Shown here: in pieces, positions 20,178-31,357 of the stretch
Position numbering within the stretch: the stretch's first letter is position 1
How the letters are laid out: each line of letters opens with the position of its first letter
Source of the DNA: Thioalkalivibrio sp. K90mix
GTDB lineage: Bacteria > Pseudomonadota > Gammaproteobacteria > Ectothiorhodospirales > Ectothiorhodospiraceae
Direction: 5' to 3'
DNA: 64,000 bases
Assembly (NCBI RefSeq): GCF_000025545.1
Contig: NC_013889.1
Span: 737,501-801,500 of the forward strand
Position numbers and translations under genes: made by a program
The notes under the pieces: model-generated
Told to the model about the DNA's origin: nothing
The model's database searches: none
What the model saw: the letters and a program-made list of their open reading frames with translations, nothing else

Positions 20178-21518
20178 ATGGGGCGTTATTTCGGCACCGA
20201 CGGGATTCGTGGGCGTACAGGCGACTGGCCGATGACGCCCGAGTTCGCGCTGCGTCTGGGGTATGCGGTGGGCGAGGTGCTGGGCGCGCGGTCCAAGCGT
20301 CAGGGTCCGGTGCTCGTGGGGAAGGACACCCGGGTCTCGGGCTACATGTTCGAGTCGGCGCTACAGGCCGGGTTGTCGGCCGCAGGCCTGGATGTGGCCC
20401 TGCTGGGGCCGATGCCGACGCCCGCGGTAGCCTATCTCACGCGGACCTTCCGTGCGACCGCCGGGGTCGTGATCAGCGCCTCGCACAACCCGTTCCACGA
20501 TAACGGTTTCAAGTTCTTCACCCCGGAGGGCGACAAACTCGCGGATGCGGTGGAAGAGGCCATCGAGGCGCGTCTGGAGGAGCCGCAGCGTTCGGTGGAC
20601 GGAGCGCACTTGGGCAAGGCCGTGCGTATCGCCGATGCCGCCGGCCGTTATATCGAGTTCTGCAAGAGCGCCATCCCGGCGCGCTCCGAGTTGCGTGGCC
20701 TGCGCGTCGTGGTCGATTGCGCTCACGGCGCGACCTACAACGTCGCCCCGCCGGTATTCGAAGAGCTGGGGGCAGAGGTGGAGGTGCTGGGTGCCCGACC
20801 GGATGGCTACAACATCAACGCCGGCGTGGGTGCGCTGTACCCGGAGGTCGTGGCCGAGCAGGTGAAGGCCTCCGGGGCCGACCTCGGCATCGCCCTCGAT
20901 GGTGACGGCGACCGCGTGATCCTGGCGGATGCGAACGGCCATGTGGTCGATGGTGACCAGATTCTGGGGATTCTCGCCCTGGATCGCCAGCACTCGGGTC
21001 TGCTCCAGGGTGGGGTGGTCGGTACCCTGATGACCAACCTTGGGCTCGAGAATGCCCTGAGTGAGCACGGAATCCCGTTCGTGCGGGCGAAGGTCGGCGA
21101 CCGCTATGTCCTCGAGGAGCTGCGTCAGCGCGACTGGATGCTGGGCGGAGAAGGATCCGGGCATATCGTATGTTTGGAGCACACGACGACCGGCGACGGG
21201 ACCGTTGCGGCACTGCAGGTCGCCCACCTGATGCACCGCACAGGCTGCTCGCTCGCGGAGCTCGCGGCGAAGATCCCGAAGCTGCCGCAGTGCCTCGTGA
21301 ACGTCCCGATCTCGGGCAAGGCCAATGGCTGTCTGGAGGCACCTGCCGTGCGCTCCGAGGTCGCCGCGGTCGAGGCCGAGCTGGGTGTGCACGGACGTGT
21401 CCTGCTACGCCCGTCCGGTACCGAGCCCCTGGTCCGCGTGATGGTCGAGGCCCAGGACGAAGTCATTACCCGCCAGGCCGCCGAGCGCATCGCCGACAGC
21501 ATCCGCGCGGCTGTTTGA
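20178..21518 (+). CDS. glmM: Phosphoglucosamine mutase
   Basis: 446 residues, the family's normal length. The phosphoserine loop is [11 protein letters not shown] with S102 as the catalytic serine; the metal-binding loop DGDGDR is at 241-246 and the C-terminal phosphate-binding [12 protein letters not shown] is present. It converts glucosamine-6-phosphate to glucosamine-1-phosphate for UDP-GlcNAc, feeding peptidoglycan and LPS. GGGAGAAG precedes the ATG. The folP-glmM-(tpiA)-secG order is conserved in gammaproteobacteria. Confidence 0.98.
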   Translation: MGRYFGTDGIRGRTGDWPMTPEFALRLGYAVGEVLGARSKRQGPVLVGKDTRVSGYMFESALQAGLSAAGLDVALLGPMPTPAVAYLTRTFRATAGVVISASHNPFHDNGFKFFTPEGDKLADAVEEAIEARLEEPQRSVDGAHLGKAVRIADAAGRYIEFCKSAIPARSELRGLRVVVDCAHGATYNVAPPVFEELGAEVEVLGARPDGYNINAGVGALYPEVVAEQVKASGADLGIALDGDGDRVILADANGHVVDGDQILGILALDRQHSGLLQGGVVGTLMTNLGLENALSEHGIPFVRAKVGDRYVLEELRQRDWMLGGEGSGHIVCLEHTTTGDGTVAALQVAHLMHRTGCSLAELAAKIPKLPQCLVNVPISGKANGCLEAPAVRSEVAAVEAELGVHGRVLLRPSGTEPLVRVMVEAQDEVITRQAAERIADSIRAAV

Positions 21519-21701
21519 TCCCGGTCTGGGGGCGATACCGGCCCATTGGTCGTTCCTCAGGGGATTGGCCGCCCGTTTGCCCAGTGTCGGGCTCGGTTGA
21601 TTTGCACCGGGTGCGCCGGTAACATCCCGCCGCTCCAATCATCATGATCGGACTCCGTGTATCCGCGCGGGTCCGACCGTTCTCGCAGGAGGAAGATCCG
21701 C

Positions 21702-22469
21702 ATGCGCAAGCCGCTGGTCGCCGGTAACTGGAAGATGAACGGTTCGCGCGAGGCGAACCGCGCCCTCCTGTCGGCCCTGAAGGACAGTCTGGGCGACCTG
21801 CAGGATGTCGACGTTGCGGTGTGTCCGCCCGCCGTCTACCTGTCCGAGATCGCCGAGACCCTGTCGGGCAGCGTGATCGAGGTCGGTGCGCAGGACTGCT
21901 CGGATCAGGAAAAGGGCGCCTATACCGGTGAATTGGCCGGTTCCATGCTGGCCGAGGCGGGCTGTCGTTACGTGATCGTTGGCCACTCCGAGCGCCGCGA
22001 GCGCCAGAACGAGTCCAGCGAGTGGGTGGCAGCCAAGTTCATCGCCGCCCAGGCCGCCGGGCTGACGCCGATCCTGTGTGTCGGCGAGCAGAAGAGTGAC
22101 CGCGAAGGCGGACGCACCGAATCCGTGGTGGCCGAGCAGCTGGATGCGGTACTGGATGCCGCCGGCGTCGAGGCCTTCGATCGCGCCGTGATTGCCTACG
22201 AGCCCGTCTGGGCGATCGGCACCGGTCTGACCGCCACGCCCGAGCAGGCGCAGGAAGTGCATGCCTTTATCCGCAACCGGGTGGCGGGTCGTGATCCGCG
22301 CATCGCTGCGGATCTGCGCGTCCTCTACGGCGGCAGCATGAAGGCGGACAACGCCGCGGGCCTGCTGGCGCTGGAAGACATCGACGGCGGGCTGATCGGT
22401 GGCGCCTCGCTGGACGCCGATGCCTTTGCCGCGATCGCCCGTGCGGCGGCCGAGCGGGTCGCGGCATGA
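21702..22469 (+). CDS. tpiA: Triosephosphate isomerase
   Basis: 255 residues from the ATG at 21702, preceded by AGGAGGAAG. Catalytic residues are K11 (GNWKMN), H95 (VGHSERR) and E167 (AYEPVWAIGTG), with the C-terminal phosphate-binding YGGSMKADN. It interconverts dihydroxyacetone phosphate and glyceraldehyde-3-phosphate. A 183-base gap after glmM may carry its own promoter. Its stop overlaps secG by four bases (ATGA). Confidence 0.98.
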   Translation: MRKPLVAGNWKMNGSREANRALLSALKDSLGDLQDVDVAVCPPAVYLSEIAETLSGSVIEVGAQDCSDQEKGAYTGELAGSMLAEAGCRYVIVGHSERRERQNESSEWVAAKFIAAQAAGLTPILCVGEQKSDREGGRTESVVAEQLDAVLDAAGVEAFDRAVIAYEPVWAIGTGLTATPEQAQEVHAFIRNRVAGRDPRIAADLRVLYGGSMKADNAAGLLALEDIDGGLIGGASLDADAFAAIARAAAERVAA

Positions 22470-22846
22470 TCTACGGGTTGCTCCTGGTCGTTCAGGTCGC
22501 GGTCTCGATCGCCCTGATCGCCCTCGTGCTGATGCAGCATGGCAAGGGTGCCGACGCGGGTGCGGCCTTTGGCAGTGGTGCGTCCGCGACCGTGTTCGGT
22601 GCGCGCGGTTCAGCCAACTTTCTGAGCCGCTCGACCGCGTTTCTGGCTGTGGTGTTCTTCGTGAACAGCCTGACGCTGGCCTATCTCGCCTCCTCGACAC
22701 CCCAGGCCGAAAGCCTGATGGATCAGCTCGAGGCGGAAGAGATGCGCGAGGAGGGCGATATTCCGGAAGGCATTCCCGGTACAGTACCCCGGGACGACGA
22801 ATCGGACGCCCCGGCCTCGGATCGCCCGGCCGACGTACCCGAATAG
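22466..22846 (+). CDS. secG: Protein translocase subunit SecG
   Basis: 126 residues. Two membrane segments (about 3-21 and 51-72) flank the typical loop HGKGADAGAAFGSGASATVFGARGSANFLSR (conserved glycine/alanine-rich block), followed by a long acidic cytosolic tail. SecG is the small SecYEG subunit that assists SecA-driven translocation. It overlaps tpiA by four bases and is followed by tRNA-Leu, the secG-leuU arrangement of E. coli. Confidence 0.95.
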   Translation: MIYGLLLVVQVAVSIALIALVLMQHGKGADAGAAFGSGASATVFGARGSANFLSRSTAFLAVVFFVNSLTLAYLASSTPQAESLMDQLEAEEMREEGDIPEGIPGTVPRDDESDAPASDRPADVPE

Positions 22847-22872
22847 GCCGGCGACCGCGGCCTCCTAGACAG

Positions 22873-22957
22873 GCAGATGTGGTGGAATTGGTAGACACGC
22901 TATCTTGAGGGGGTAGTGGCGAAAGCCGTGTGGGTTCGAGTCCCACCATCTGCACCA
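22873..22957 (+). tRNA. tRNA-Leu(GAG)
   Basis: 85 bases with encoded CCA. Acceptor GCAGATG pairs with CATCTGC. The anticodon stem CTATC/GGTAG closes the loop TTGAGGG, giving anticodon GAG, and the T-arm is TGGGTTCGAGTCCCA. The D-loop contains the AATTGGTAGA typical of leucine tRNAs and there is a long variable arm (TGGCGAAAGCCG). It lies 26 bases after secG and is probably co-transcribed with it. Confidence 0.96.
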
Positions 22958-23041
22958 TTTCAAAGGCCCCTGGCGACGTTCGAGAATCGGCGCTTGGAGT
23001 CAAAACAAAATAAAATCAGTAACTTATAAAATCACAAAGAC

Positions 23042-23071
23042 TTGACACCGTTTTCACGGTTCACCTAGACT
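23042..23071 (+). promoter_or_regulatory. Strong sigma70-type promoter of the nuo operon
   Basis: A perfect -35 box TTGACA (23042-23047) and a -10 box TAGACT (23066-23071) are separated by 18 bases. An A/T-rich stretch directly upstream (about 23000-23040) could act as an UP element; it stands out in GC-rich surroundings. It would leave a 5' leader of about 145 bases before nuoA. Confidence 0.75.
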
Positions 23072-23221
23072 CCGTGCCCGGTATGCGCCCCGGCCTCGTC
23101 CATCGAGGTGGCCACCAACCGGTGCATTCAACCAGCAACGCTAGAACGGCTCGCGGACGCGCCGGATCCACGCGGCACCCTGCGAACCGACCCGCCCGAG
23201 GGCGGTGTACGGGAGAGAGAC

Positions 23222-23578
23222 ATGCTGGAAGGTTATCTACCCATCCTGCTGTTCATCGCAGTGGGGATCGTGATTGGCATCGTGCCGCTGGTGGTCGGGA
23301 TGGCCGTCGGGCCGCGCAAGCCCGACGCCGCGAAGAACTCGCCCTACGAGTGTGGCTTTGAGGCCTTTGAGGACTCGCGGCTGAAGTTCGATGTGCGCTT
23401 CTACCTGGTTGCGATCCTCTTCATCATCTTCGATCTCGAGATCGCATTTCTCTTCCCGTGGGCGGTATCGCTGGATGCCATTGGCCTGTTCGGGCTTCTT
23501 GCGATGGCCGTGTTTTTGCTCATTCTGGTGGTTGGGTTCATTTACGAGTGGAAGAAGGGGGCGCTGGAATGGGAATAG
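23222..23578 (+). CDS. nuoA: NADH-quinone oxidoreductase subunit A
   Basis: 118 residues from the ATG at 23222 ([15 protein letters not shown]), with GGGAGAG upstream; an upstream in-frame extension is not homologous. Three membrane segments and the conserved [30 protein letters not shown] block (residues about 38-66), including the loop cysteine, identify NuoA of the complex I membrane arm. It overlaps nuoB by ten bases. First gene of the operon behind the promoter at 23042. Confidence 0.97.
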   Translation: MLEGYLPILLFIAVGIVIGIVPLVVGMAVGPRKPDAAKNSPYECGFEAFEDSRLKFDVRFYLVAILFIIFDLEIAFLFPWAVSLDAIGLFGLLAMAVFLLILVVGFIYEWKKGALEWE

Positions 23579-24045
23579 AAGGCGTTCTTGAAAAGGGCTT
23601 CGTCACCACCTCGGCTGACAAGCTCATCAACTGGGCCCGTACGGGCTCGTTGTGGCCGATGACCTTCGGTCTGGCCTGCTGCGCGGTGGAGATGATGCAC
23701 GCCGGTGCCGCGCGCTATGACCTCGACCGCTTCGGGATCATCTTCCGGCCGAGTCCGCGTCAGTCCGACGTGATGATCGTGGCCGGCACGCTGGTCAACA
23801 AGATGGCGCCGGCGCTGCGCAAGGTGTACGACCAGATGCCCGAGCCGCGCTGGGTGATCTCCATGGGCTCCTGCGCCAACGGCGGCGGCTACTACCACTA
23901 CTCCTATGCCGTGGTGCGCGGGTGTGACCGCATCGTGCCGGTGGATGTCTACGTGCCGGGCTGTCCGCCCACGGCCGAGGCCCTGCTCTACGGCATCATC
24001 CAGCTGCAGAACAAGATCCGGCGCACGAACACCATCGCGCGCTAA
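23569..24045 (+). CDS. nuoB: NADH-quinone oxidoreductase subunit B
   Basis: 158 residues. The four ligands of iron-sulfur cluster N2 are present: C37 and C38 ([10 protein letters not shown]), C102 (GSCANGGG) and C132 (VPGCPP). N2 is the last cluster before quinone. The ATG at 23569 lies inside the end of nuoA (GCGCTGGA upstream), giving a standard-length N-terminus. Confidence 0.98.
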   Translation: MGIEGVLEKGFVTTSADKLINWARTGSLWPMTFGLACCAVEMMHAGAARYDLDRFGIIFRPSPRQSDVMIVAGTLVNKMAPALRKVYDQMPEPRWVISMGSCANGGGYYHYSYAVVRGCDRIVPVDVYVPGCPPTAEALLYGIIQLQNKIRRTNTIAR

Positions 24046-24062
24046 CGCACCCGGGGTTTCAG

Positions 24063-24782
24063 ATGGCTGAACAAGACAACTGGATCGACGCCCTGCGGGC
24101 GGAACTGGGCGACGCCCTGGAGACGGTCACCGAGGCCTATGACGAGGTCACCGTCGATATCCGGCCGCAAGCCTGGCGCGAGGCCGCCGAGAAACTGCGT
24201 GATGCGTTCGGCTTCGAGATGCTGATCGACCTGTGTGGGGTGGACTATCTCGAATACGGCCAGGACGAGTGGGGCACAGAGTCCGCGACGAACACGGGTT
24301 TCTCCCGCGGGGTCGAGCCGGCCACCTCCGGGCGATTCACCTTCGATGACGCCCCGGAAGACAGCCTCTGGGACGGGCCGCGCTTTACCGTGGCTGTGCA
24401 GCTGCTGTCGATCCAGCACAATCGCCGCCTGCGTATGCGCGCCTGGCTGGCGGATGACGAATTCCCCGAGGTCGAGTCGCTGGTGGAGGTCTGGGCCTCG
24501 GCCAACTGGTTCGAGCGCGAGGCCTTCGACCTGTTCGGGATCCTGTTCTCCGGACATCCGGACCTGCGCCGCATCCTCACCGACTACGGCTTTGTCGGCC
24601 ACCCGTTCCGCAAGGACTTCCCGCTGATCGGCCATGTCGAGATGCGCTACGACGCCGAGCAGGCGCGCGTGGTGTACCAGCCGGTGACCATCGAGCCGCG
24701 CGTGCTGGTGCCCAAGGTGATCCGCGACGACCATCGCTACAGCGAGGGCGAGAAGCCGGGCGAAGGAGCCGAGAATGCCTGA
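24063..24782 (+). CDS. nuoC: NADH-quinone oxidoreductase subunit C
   Basis: 239 residues, the 30-kDa subunit. Conserved blocks [29 protein letters not shown] and the [17 protein letters not shown] motif are intact. It is a separate gene, unlike the nuoCD fusion of E. coli. It sits in the hydrophilic connecting module beside NuoB and NuoD and overlaps nuoD by eight bases. Confidence 0.97.
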   Translation: MAEQDNWIDALRAELGDALETVTEAYDEVTVDIRPQAWREAAEKLRDAFGFEMLIDLCGVDYLEYGQDEWGTESATNTGFSRGVEPATSGRFTFDDAPEDSLWDGPRFTVAVQLLSIQHNRRLRMRAWLADDEFPEVESLVEVWASANWFEREAFDLFGILFSGHPDLRRILTDYGFVGHPFRKDFPLIGHVEMRYDAEQARVVYQPVTIEPRVLVPKVIRDDHRYSEGEKPGEGAENA

Positions 24783-26028
24783 GATTCGCAACTTCACCCT
24801 GAACTTCGGACCGCAGCATCCGTCCGCCCATGGCGTGCTGCGGCTGGTGCTGGAGATGGACGGCGAGGTGGTGCAGCGCGCCGACCCGCATATCGGTCTG
24901 CTGCACCGCGGCACCGAGAAGCTCGCCGAGAGCAAGCCGTACAACCAGTCGATCGGCTACATGGACCGCCTCGACTACGTGTCGATGATGGCCAACGAGC
25001 ACGGCTATGTGCTCGCGATGGAAAAGCTGCTCCAGATCGAGGCCCCGCTGCGCGCGCAGTACATCCGGGTGATGTTCGACGAGATCACCCGCATCCTGAA
25101 TCACCTGATGTGGCTGGGCGCACACGCGCTGGATATCGGTGCGATGGCGGTGTTCCTGTATGCCTTCCGCGAGCGCGAAGACCTGATGGACTGCTACGAG
25201 GCGGTCTCGGGGGCGCGCATGCACGCCACCTACTACCGTCCGGGCGGTGTTGCGCGCGACCTGCCGGGCACGATGCCGCAGTACCAGCCGTCTTCGTGGA
25301 AGTCGCAGGACGTCGTGGATGACCTGAACAGGATTCGTCAGGGCTCGCTGCTGGACTTCATCGAGGCCTTTACCGAACGCTTCCCGGGCTGCGTCGACGA
25401 GTACGAGACCCTGCTGACCGACAACCGTATCTGGAAACAGCGCACCGTGGGCATCGGCGTGGTCGATCCCGAACGCGCCATGCAGCTGGGCTTTACCGGC
25501 CCGATGCTGCGCGGCTCCGGCATCGAGTGGGACCTGCGCAAGAAGCAGCCCTACGAGGTCTATGACCGGCTTGATTTCGATATCCCCGTGGGCGTCAACG
25601 GCGACTGTTACGACCGCTACCTGGTACGCATCGAGGAAATGCGCCAGTCCAACCGCATTATTCGCCAGTGTGTGGACTGGCTGCGCCAGAACCCGGGCCC
25701 GGTGCTGCTGGAGGATCACAAGATCACCCCGCCCAAGCGCGAGGAGATGAAGGCCGACATGGAGGCCCTGATCCACCACTTCAAGCTGTTCACCGAGGGC
25801 ATGTGCCTGCCGGAAGGCGAGGCCTATGCCGCGGTGGAGCATCCGAAGGGCGAGTTCGGGGTGTATCTGGTCTCGGATGGTTCCAACAAGCCCTATCGCC
25901 TGAAGGTCCGTCCACCGGGCTTTGTGCACCTGTCCGCGCTGGACGAGATGGCGCGCGGCCACATGCTGGCCGATGTGGTCGCCATCATCGGGACCCAGGA
26001 CATCGTATTCGGGGAGATCGACCGCTGA
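24775..26028 (+). CDS. nuoD: NADH-quinone oxidoreductase subunit D
   Basis: 417 residues, the 49-kDa subunit. It opens with [19 protein letters not shown], carries the quinone-site HPSAHG loop and ends in DIVFGEIDR, both typical of the family. With NuoB it forms the quinone-binding cavity next to cluster N2. Its stop overlaps the nuoE start by one base (TGATG). Confidence 0.98.
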   Translation: MPEIRNFTLNFGPQHPSAHGVLRLVLEMDGEVVQRADPHIGLLHRGTEKLAESKPYNQSIGYMDRLDYVSMMANEHGYVLAMEKLLQIEAPLRAQYIRVMFDEITRILNHLMWLGAHALDIGAMAVFLYAFREREDLMDCYEAVSGARMHATYYRPGGVARDLPGTMPQYQPSSWKSQDVVDDLNRIRQGSLLDFIEAFTERFPGCVDEYETLLTDNRIWKQRTVGIGVVDPERAMQLGFTGPMLRGSGIEWDLRKKQPYEVYDRLDFDIPVGVNGDCYDRYLVRIEEMRQSNRIIRQCVDWLRQNPGPVLLEDHKITPPKREEMKADMEALIHHFKLFTEGMCLPEGEAYAAVEHPKGEFGVYLVSDGSNKPYRLKVRPPGFVHLSALDEMARGHMLADVVAIIGTQDIVFGEIDR

Positions 26029-26558
26029 TGGCTGCCGAACAGAAAACCGTCGCCTTCCACAAGCCCGCCGGCAAGAAGGTGGAACTCAGCGACCACGAGC
26101 GCGAAGAGATCGACGCCTGGCTGGCGCGCTATCCCGAAGACCAGAAGCGCTCCGCGGTGCTCGGCGCCCTGCGTGCAGTGCAGCACGAGGACGGCTATCT
26201 CTCCACCGCCAAGATGGACGCGGTGGCCGAATACCTCGGCCTGCCGGCGATCGCGGTCTACGAGGTGGGCTCGTTCTATTCGATGTACGAGCTGGAGCCG
26301 GTCGGCAAGCACACCATCATGGTGTGCAACAACATCTCCTGCATGCTGCGCGGCTCGGAACAGATCATCGAGCACCTGGAGAACCGGCTCGGCATCAAGC
26401 TTGGCGAGAGCACGCCGGACGGCAAGTTCTACCTGAAGATGGAAGAGGAGTGCCTGGCAGCCTGCTGTGGTGCCCCGATGATGCAGGTGGATCACGTCTA
26501 CTACGAGAATCTCACCCCCGAGAAGGTGGACGAGATTCTCGACGGTCTGGAGAAGTAG
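26028..26558 (+). CDS. nuoE: NADH-quinone oxidoreductase subunit E
   Basis: 176 residues, the 24-kDa subunit. Ligands of the [2Fe-2S] cluster N1a are C100 and C105 (MVCNNISC) and C142 and C146 (ECLAACCG). It belongs to the NADH-oxidising module with NuoF and NuoG. The start coupled to nuoD (TGATG) was chosen; the frame is open upstream inside nuoD but this is a shadow. Confidence 0.97.
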   Translation: MAAEQKTVAFHKPAGKKVELSDHEREEIDAWLARYPEDQKRSAVLGALRAVQHEDGYLSTAKMDAVAEYLGLPAIAVYEVGSFYSMYELEPVGKHTIMVCNNISCMLRGSEQIIEHLENRLGIKLGESTPDGKFYLKMEEECLAACCGAPMMQVDHVYYENLTPEKVDEILDGLEK

Positions 26559-26559
26559 C

Positions 26560-27840
26560 ATGGCCAACCAGATCTGCTTTGCGACCCGCTACCTGGACGA
26601 TCCCGCCTCGCTCGAGACCTACAAGAGCGTTGGCGGCTACCAGGCGCTGGAGAAGGTCTACAAGGGCAAGATGGCCCCCGAGGACGTGATCGAGGAGGTC
26701 AAGACCTCCAACCTGCGCGGTCGCGGCGGGGCGGGATTCCCCACCGGGCTCAAGTGGTCGTTCATGCCGCGCAACACCCCCGGGCAGAAGTACATCGTGT
26801 GCAACTCGGACGAATCCGAGCCGGGCACCTGCAAGGACCGCGAGATCCTGATGTACAACCCGCATGCCCTGATCGAGGGCATGGCGATCGCCGGCTACGC
26901 GATCGGCGCGACGGTGGGCTACAACTACATGCGCGGCGAGTTCATGGACGAGGTGAACACGCGCTTTACGGCGGCCCTGAAAGAGGCCTACGACGCCGGT
27001 TATCTCGGCAAGGACATCTTCGGGTCCGGGGTCGATTTCGATCTCTACCCGTCGCTGGGTGCCGGGGCCTACATCTGCGGCGAGGAGACGGCGCTGCTGG
27101 AGTCCCTGGAGGGCAAGAAAGGCCAGCCGCGCTTCAAGCCGCCGTTTCCGGCCAACTACGGTCTGTACGGCAAGCCGACCACGATCAATAACACCGAGTC
27201 GCTGGCCTCGATCCCGGCCATCATCCGTAACGGCGGGCAGTGGTTCGCCGATCTGGGTGTACCCAAGTCCGGTGGCGAGAAGCTGTTCTCCGTCTCGGGC
27301 CATGTGAACAAGCCGGGGAACTACGAGATTCCGCTGGGCACGCCGTTCAAGGACCTCCTGGAGATGTCGGGTGGCGTACTGAACGGGCGCAAGCTGAAGG
27401 CCGTGATCCCCGGTGGCTCGTCGGTGCCGGTGGTCCCGGGCGACGTGATGCTGAAGGCCAACATGGACTTCGACTCCATCGCCCAGGCCGGGTCCATGCT
27501 GGGCTCCGGCGCGGTGATCGTGATGGACGAGACCGCCGACATGGTCAAGGCCCTGCAGCGCATCTCGCGGTTCTACTTCTCCGAGTCCTGCGGGCAGTGC
27601 ACGCCCTGCCGCGAGGGGACCGGCTGGCTCTACCGCATGCTGACCCGCATCGTGGAAGGGCAGGGCCGTCCCGAGGATCTGGAACGCCTGGACGACGTGG
27701 CCAGCAAGATCGAGGGGCACACCATCTGCGCCCTGGGTGATGCCGCCGCGATGCCGGTGCGCAGCTTCATCAAGCACTTCCGCCACGAATTCGAATACTA
27801 CATCCAGCACGGTCGGAGCCCGGTGGCAGACGCCGCCTGA
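26560..27840 (+). CDS. nuoF: NADH-quinone oxidoreductase subunit F (NADH/FMN-binding)
   Basis: 426 residues, the 51-kDa subunit. The NADH-binding glycine-rich [10 protein letters not shown] lies at about 54-63, the FMN-site region includes [17 protein letters not shown], and cluster N3 ligands are in [12 protein letters not shown] plus the later cysteine in [10 protein letters not shown]. It accepts hydride from NADH. It starts one base after the nuoE stop. Confidence 0.98.
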   Translation: MANQICFATRYLDDPASLETYKSVGGYQALEKVYKGKMAPEDVIEEVKTSNLRGRGGAGFPTGLKWSFMPRNTPGQKYIVCNSDESEPGTCKDREILMYNPHALIEGMAIAGYAIGATVGYNYMRGEFMDEVNTRFTAALKEAYDAGYLGKDIFGSGVDFDLYPSLGAGAYICGEETALLESLEGKKGQPRFKPPFPANYGLYGKPTTINNTESLASIPAIIRNGGQWFADLGVPKSGGEKLFSVSGHVNKPGNYEIPLGTPFKDLLEMSGGVLNGRKLKAVIPGGSSVPVVPGDVMLKANMDFDSIAQAGSMLGSGAVIVMDETADMVKALQRISRFYFSESCGQCTPCREGTGWLYRMLTRIVEGQGRPEDLERLDDVASKIEGHTICALGDAAAMPVRSFIKHFRHEFEYYIQHGRSPVADAA

Positions 27841-27872
27841 CGCCCCCCGCGCATCCGCAGCAGGAATCGAGC

Positions 27873-30269
27873 ATGAGTCAGGATCAGAAGCAGGATCTGG
27901 TCAGCATCGAGATTGACGGCCGCACGATCGAGGCGCCCAAGGGCGCGATGTTGATCGACGTGGCGGACGATGCCGATATCCGCATTCCGCGGTTTTGCTA
28001 CCACAAGAAGCTGTCGGTGGCGGCGAACTGCCGTATGTGCCTGGTCGAGGTCGAGAAGGCGCCCAAGCCGCTGCCCGCCTGCGCGACCCCGGTCATGGAC
28101 GGGATGAAGGTCTACACCCAGTCTCCGCTGGCGCTGCGCGCGCAGAAGGGGACCATGGAGTTCCTGCTGATCAACCACCCGCTGGACTGCCCGATCTGTG
28201 ACCAGGGTGGCGAGTGCGAGCTGCAGGACGTGGCCATGGGCTACGGCGACAGTGTCTCCAAGTACACCGAAGCCAAGCGCGTGGTGAAGGACAAGGATAT
28301 CGGTCCGCTGATCGAGACCGAGATGACCCGCTGTATCCACTGCACCCGCTGCGTGCGCTTCGGCGAGGAGATCGCCGGCGTGCGTGAACTGGGCGCGACC
28401 GGGCGCGGCGAGCATATGCGCATCGGCACCTATGTCGAGAAGACTGTGGCCCACGAGCTGTCGGGCAACGTGATCGACCTGTGCCCGGTGGGCGCACTGA
28501 CCGCCAAGCCGTCGCGCTACACCGCGCGCGCCTGGGAGCTGTCGCAGGCCGCGACCATCGCCCCGCACGACGCGGTCGGTTCCAACCTCCACCTGCATAC
28601 CCACGATGGGCGCGCGATGCGCGTGGTGCCGCGTGACAACGAGGCAGTCAACGAGACCTGGATCTCCGACCGCGACCGCTTCAGCTACACCGGCCTGTAC
28701 GCCGAGGACCGCCTGACTCGCCCGCGCATGAAGGTGGATGGCCGGTGGCAGGATGTCTCCTGGGAGACGGCGCTGAGCTATGCGGTCGAGGGGCTGAAGG
28801 AGACCGCCCCCGAGCGGATCGGCGCGCTGCTGTCGCCGTCGCTGTCGGTGGAAGAGCACTACCTGGCGCAGAAGGTCCTGCGCGGCATGGGCGTCACCGA
28901 CATCGATCACCGGCTCGATCAGGTGGACTTCTCCGACGAGGCGGCCGCGCCGCTGTTCCCGTACCTGGGCGCGGCCATCGGCGACCTGGATACGGCCGAT
29001 GCCGTGCTGCTCGTGGGCTGCAATCCGCGCCGCGAACAGCCGCTGCTCGCCCACCGTCTGCGCAAGGCGGCCTCGCGCGGCGCGCGGGTCAGCCTGATCA
29101 ACGACATGCTGCTGGACCTGACTTATCCCGTGCAGGCCCAGCTGGTCGGCCACGAGCGCGATCAGGTGATGGCCCTGGCGGGCGTGGCCGGGCAACTGGC
29201 CGCTGCCGGCAAGTCGCTGCCCAAGAAGCTGGAAAAAATCGTCAAGGCCGCCGAGGCCGATGACGCCGATGCACGCGCGGCGTTCGAACACATTGCCAAG
29301 TCGCTGCTGGGTGCCGAGCAGGGCCACGTCCTGCTGGGCCAGGTCGCGATCCATGGGCCGGCCTTTGCGACCCTGCGGGCCCTGGCCGGCTGGATCGCCA
29401 AGCACACCGGTGCCCGTCTCGGGTACCTGCCGGCCGGTGCCAGTGCCGCGGGTGCCTGGCTCGCCGGCGTGCTGCCGCACCGCGGCCCGGCCGGGGCCGA
29501 GGTCGAGGCCGCCGGCCGGAACGCCGCCGAGATGCTGGCCGAGGGCCGGGACGCCTTCGTGGTCGCCGGCATCGAGCCTGGGCGTGACGGGGCCGATCCG
29601 GTTGCCTTGCGCGCCGCGCTGGAGAAGGCTGGCTTCGTAGTGGCGCTGAGCGCCTATGCCAATGCCGATCTGGAAGCCGTGGCCGATGTACTGCTACCGG
29701 TCGCCACCAGCTTCGAGAATTCCGGGACCTTCGTGAACGCCGAGGGTCGCTGGCAGAGTTACCGTGCCGCTGCCCGCGCGCCGGAAGACGTGCGTCCCGG
29801 CTGGAAGGTCTGGCGCGTGCTGGGCAACCTGCTGGAACAGCGCGGCATGGACTACCTCGATTCGCGCGCGGTGCGCGACGAACTGAAGGGGCTGCTGGCG
29901 GATGCCAATTTCGATACCGCGGTCAACATGAACAAGGTGCAGATTTCCATTCCGGAGCCGGCGCAGGGCGACCTGTATCGCGTGCAGGCGGCCGGGCTCT
30001 ATAGCACGGATGCCATCGTGCGCCGCGCCGAGCCGCTCCAGAGCAGCCCCGAGGGCCAGCTGGCCGAGTGCGTCATCGTGCATCCCGAGTCCGCGGGCGG
30101 GCTTGACACCGGGTCGCGCGTGAAGCTGCGCCAGGCCGGCGCCGAGACCGAGCTGACCCTGATCCTGGACGACGCCGTGCCGGTGGGCCTGGCGGTGACC
30201 TTTGCGGGCTCGACGGCCATGGGCCGGTTGGGCGCCCCGAACGCCACGGTCACGCTCGCGCGTGCCTGA
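27873..30269 (+). CDS. nuoG: NADH-quinone oxidoreductase subunit G
   Basis: 798 residues, the 75-kDa subunit. N1b [2Fe-2S] ligands are C42, C53, C56 and C70. N5 has the H102/C106/C109/C115 set (NHPLDCPICDQGGEC) and N4 the set C154/C157/C160/C204. A molybdopterin-oxidoreductase-like but cofactor-free domain follows to the end. The extra N7 cluster seen in some bacteria is not evident. AGGAATCG precedes the ATG. Confidence 0.97.
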   Translation: MSQDQKQDLVSIEIDGRTIEAPKGAMLIDVADDADIRIPRFCYHKKLSVAANCRMCLVEVEKAPKPLPACATPVMDGMKVYTQSPLALRAQKGTMEFLLINHPLDCPICDQGGECELQDVAMGYGDSVSKYTEAKRVVKDKDIGPLIETEMTRCIHCTRCVRFGEEIAGVRELGATGRGEHMRIGTYVEKTVAHELSGNVIDLCPVGALTAKPSRYTARAWELSQAATIAPHDAVGSNLHLHTHDGRAMRVVPRDNEAVNETWISDRDRFSYTGLYAEDRLTRPRMKVDGRWQDVSWETALSYAVEGLKETAPERIGALLSPSLSVEEHYLAQKVLRGMGVTDIDHRLDQVDFSDEAAAPLFPYLGAAIGDLDTADAVLLVGCNPRREQPLLAHRLRKAASRGARVSLINDMLLDLTYPVQAQLVGHERDQVMALAGVAGQLAAAGKSLPKKLEKIVKAAEADDADARAAFEHIAKSLLGAEQGHVLLGQVAIHGPAFATLRALAGWIAKHTGARLGYLPAGASAAGAWLAGVLPHRGPAGAEVEAAGRNAAEMLAEGRDAFVVAGIEPGRDGADPVALRAALEKAGFVVALSAYANADLEAVADVLLPVATSFENSGTFVNAEGRWQSYRAAARAPEDVRPGWKVWRVLGNLLEQRGMDYLDSRAVRDELKGLLADANFDTAVNMNKVQISIPEPAQGDLYRVQAAGLYSTDAIVRRAEPLQSSPEGQLAECVIVHPESAGGLDTGSRVKLRQAGAETELTLILDDAVPVGLAVTFAGSTAMGRLGAPNATVTLARA

Positions 30270-30282
30270 GGGAACGTAAGAC

Positions 30283-31347
30283 ATGTTCGACTGGATGATG
30301 AACTTCTACAGCAGCCTGCCGACGGTGATGCAGATCCTGATCGGCATTCAGCTGATCGTGATCCCGCTGATGCTGGCCGTGGCCTACACGACCTTCGCCG
30401 AGCGCAAGGTGATCGGCTATGCGCATGTGCGCGTCGGGCCGAACCGGGTCGGGCCGCGCGGATGGCTGCAGCCGATCGCGGATGCGCTGAAGCTGCTGAC
30501 CAAAGAGGTCATCCTCCCGACCAATGCCAACCGCTTCCTGTTCCTGAGTGCCCCGGTGCTGACCATCGCCCCGGCGCTGGCCGCCTGGGCGGTAATCCCG
30601 TTCTTCGAGGGCGGGGCGCTGGCCGATGTGAACGCCGGTCTGCTGTACCTGCTGGCACTCACCTCGCTGGGTGTGTACGGGATCATCATCGCTGGCTGGG
30701 CATCGAACTCGAAGTACGCGCTGCTGGGCTCGTTGCGTTCGGCCGCGCAGCTGGTCTCCTACGAAATCGCGATGGGCTTTGCCCTGGTAGGCGTGCTGAT
30801 GGCCGCGGGCACGCTGAACGTGGGCGGGATCATCGAGGCGCAGTCGGGCAGCATGTACCACTGGTTCCTGCTGCCGCTGTTGCCGCTGTTCTTTGTGTAT
30901 TTCATCTCCGGGATTGCCGAAACCAACCGCGCGCCGTTCGACGTGGCCGAGGGCGAGTCCGAGATCGTCGCTGGTTTCCACGTCGAGTACTCGGGCATGG
31001 CGTTCGCCGTGTTCTTCCTGGCCGAGTACGCGAACATGATCCTGATCTCGGCCCTGACCGCGATCCTGTTCCTCGGCGGCTGGTTGTCGCCGTTCCAGGG
31101 CATCCTGCCGCAGGCGGCCTTTGACCTGCCGGTCATCGGTGCGTTGCTGGACCACGGCATCCACTGGTTCCTGTTCAAGACGGCGGTGTTCCTGTTCGCC
31201 TTCTTGTGGTTCCGCGCCACCTTCCCGCGCTATCGCTATGACCAGATCATGCGTCTGGGCTGGAAGGTGCTGATCCCGGTGACCATCCTCTGGCTGTTTG
31301 TCGAGGGCGTGCTGGTCGCGTTCAACGTCGGCCCGTGGTTCGCCTGA
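30283..31347 (+). CDS. nuoH: NADH-quinone oxidoreductase subunit H
   Basis: 354 residues and about eight membrane segments. The signature [21 protein letters not shown], the long acidic loop ([18 protein letters not shown]) and the C-terminal [22 protein letters not shown] are intact. It anchors the hydrophilic arm and contributes to the quinone chamber. It lies 13 bases after nuoG. Confidence 0.98.
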   Translation: MFDWMMNFYSSLPTVMQILIGIQLIVIPLMLAVAYTTFAERKVIGYAHVRVGPNRVGPRGWLQPIADALKLLTKEVILPTNANRFLFLSAPVLTIAPALAAWAVIPFFEGGALADVNAGLLYLLALTSLGVYGIIIAGWASNSKYALLGSLRSAAQLVSYEIAMGFALVGVLMAAGTLNVGGIIEAQSGSMYHWFLLPLLPLFFVYFISGIAETNRAPFDVAEGESEIVAGFHVEYSGMAFAVFFLAEYANMILISALTAILFLGGWLSPFQGILPQAAFDLPVIGALLDHGIHWFLFKTAVFLFAFLWFRATFPRYRYDQIMRLGWKVLIPVTILWLFVEGVLVAFNVGPWFA

Positions 31348-31357
31348 GGAGTTCGTG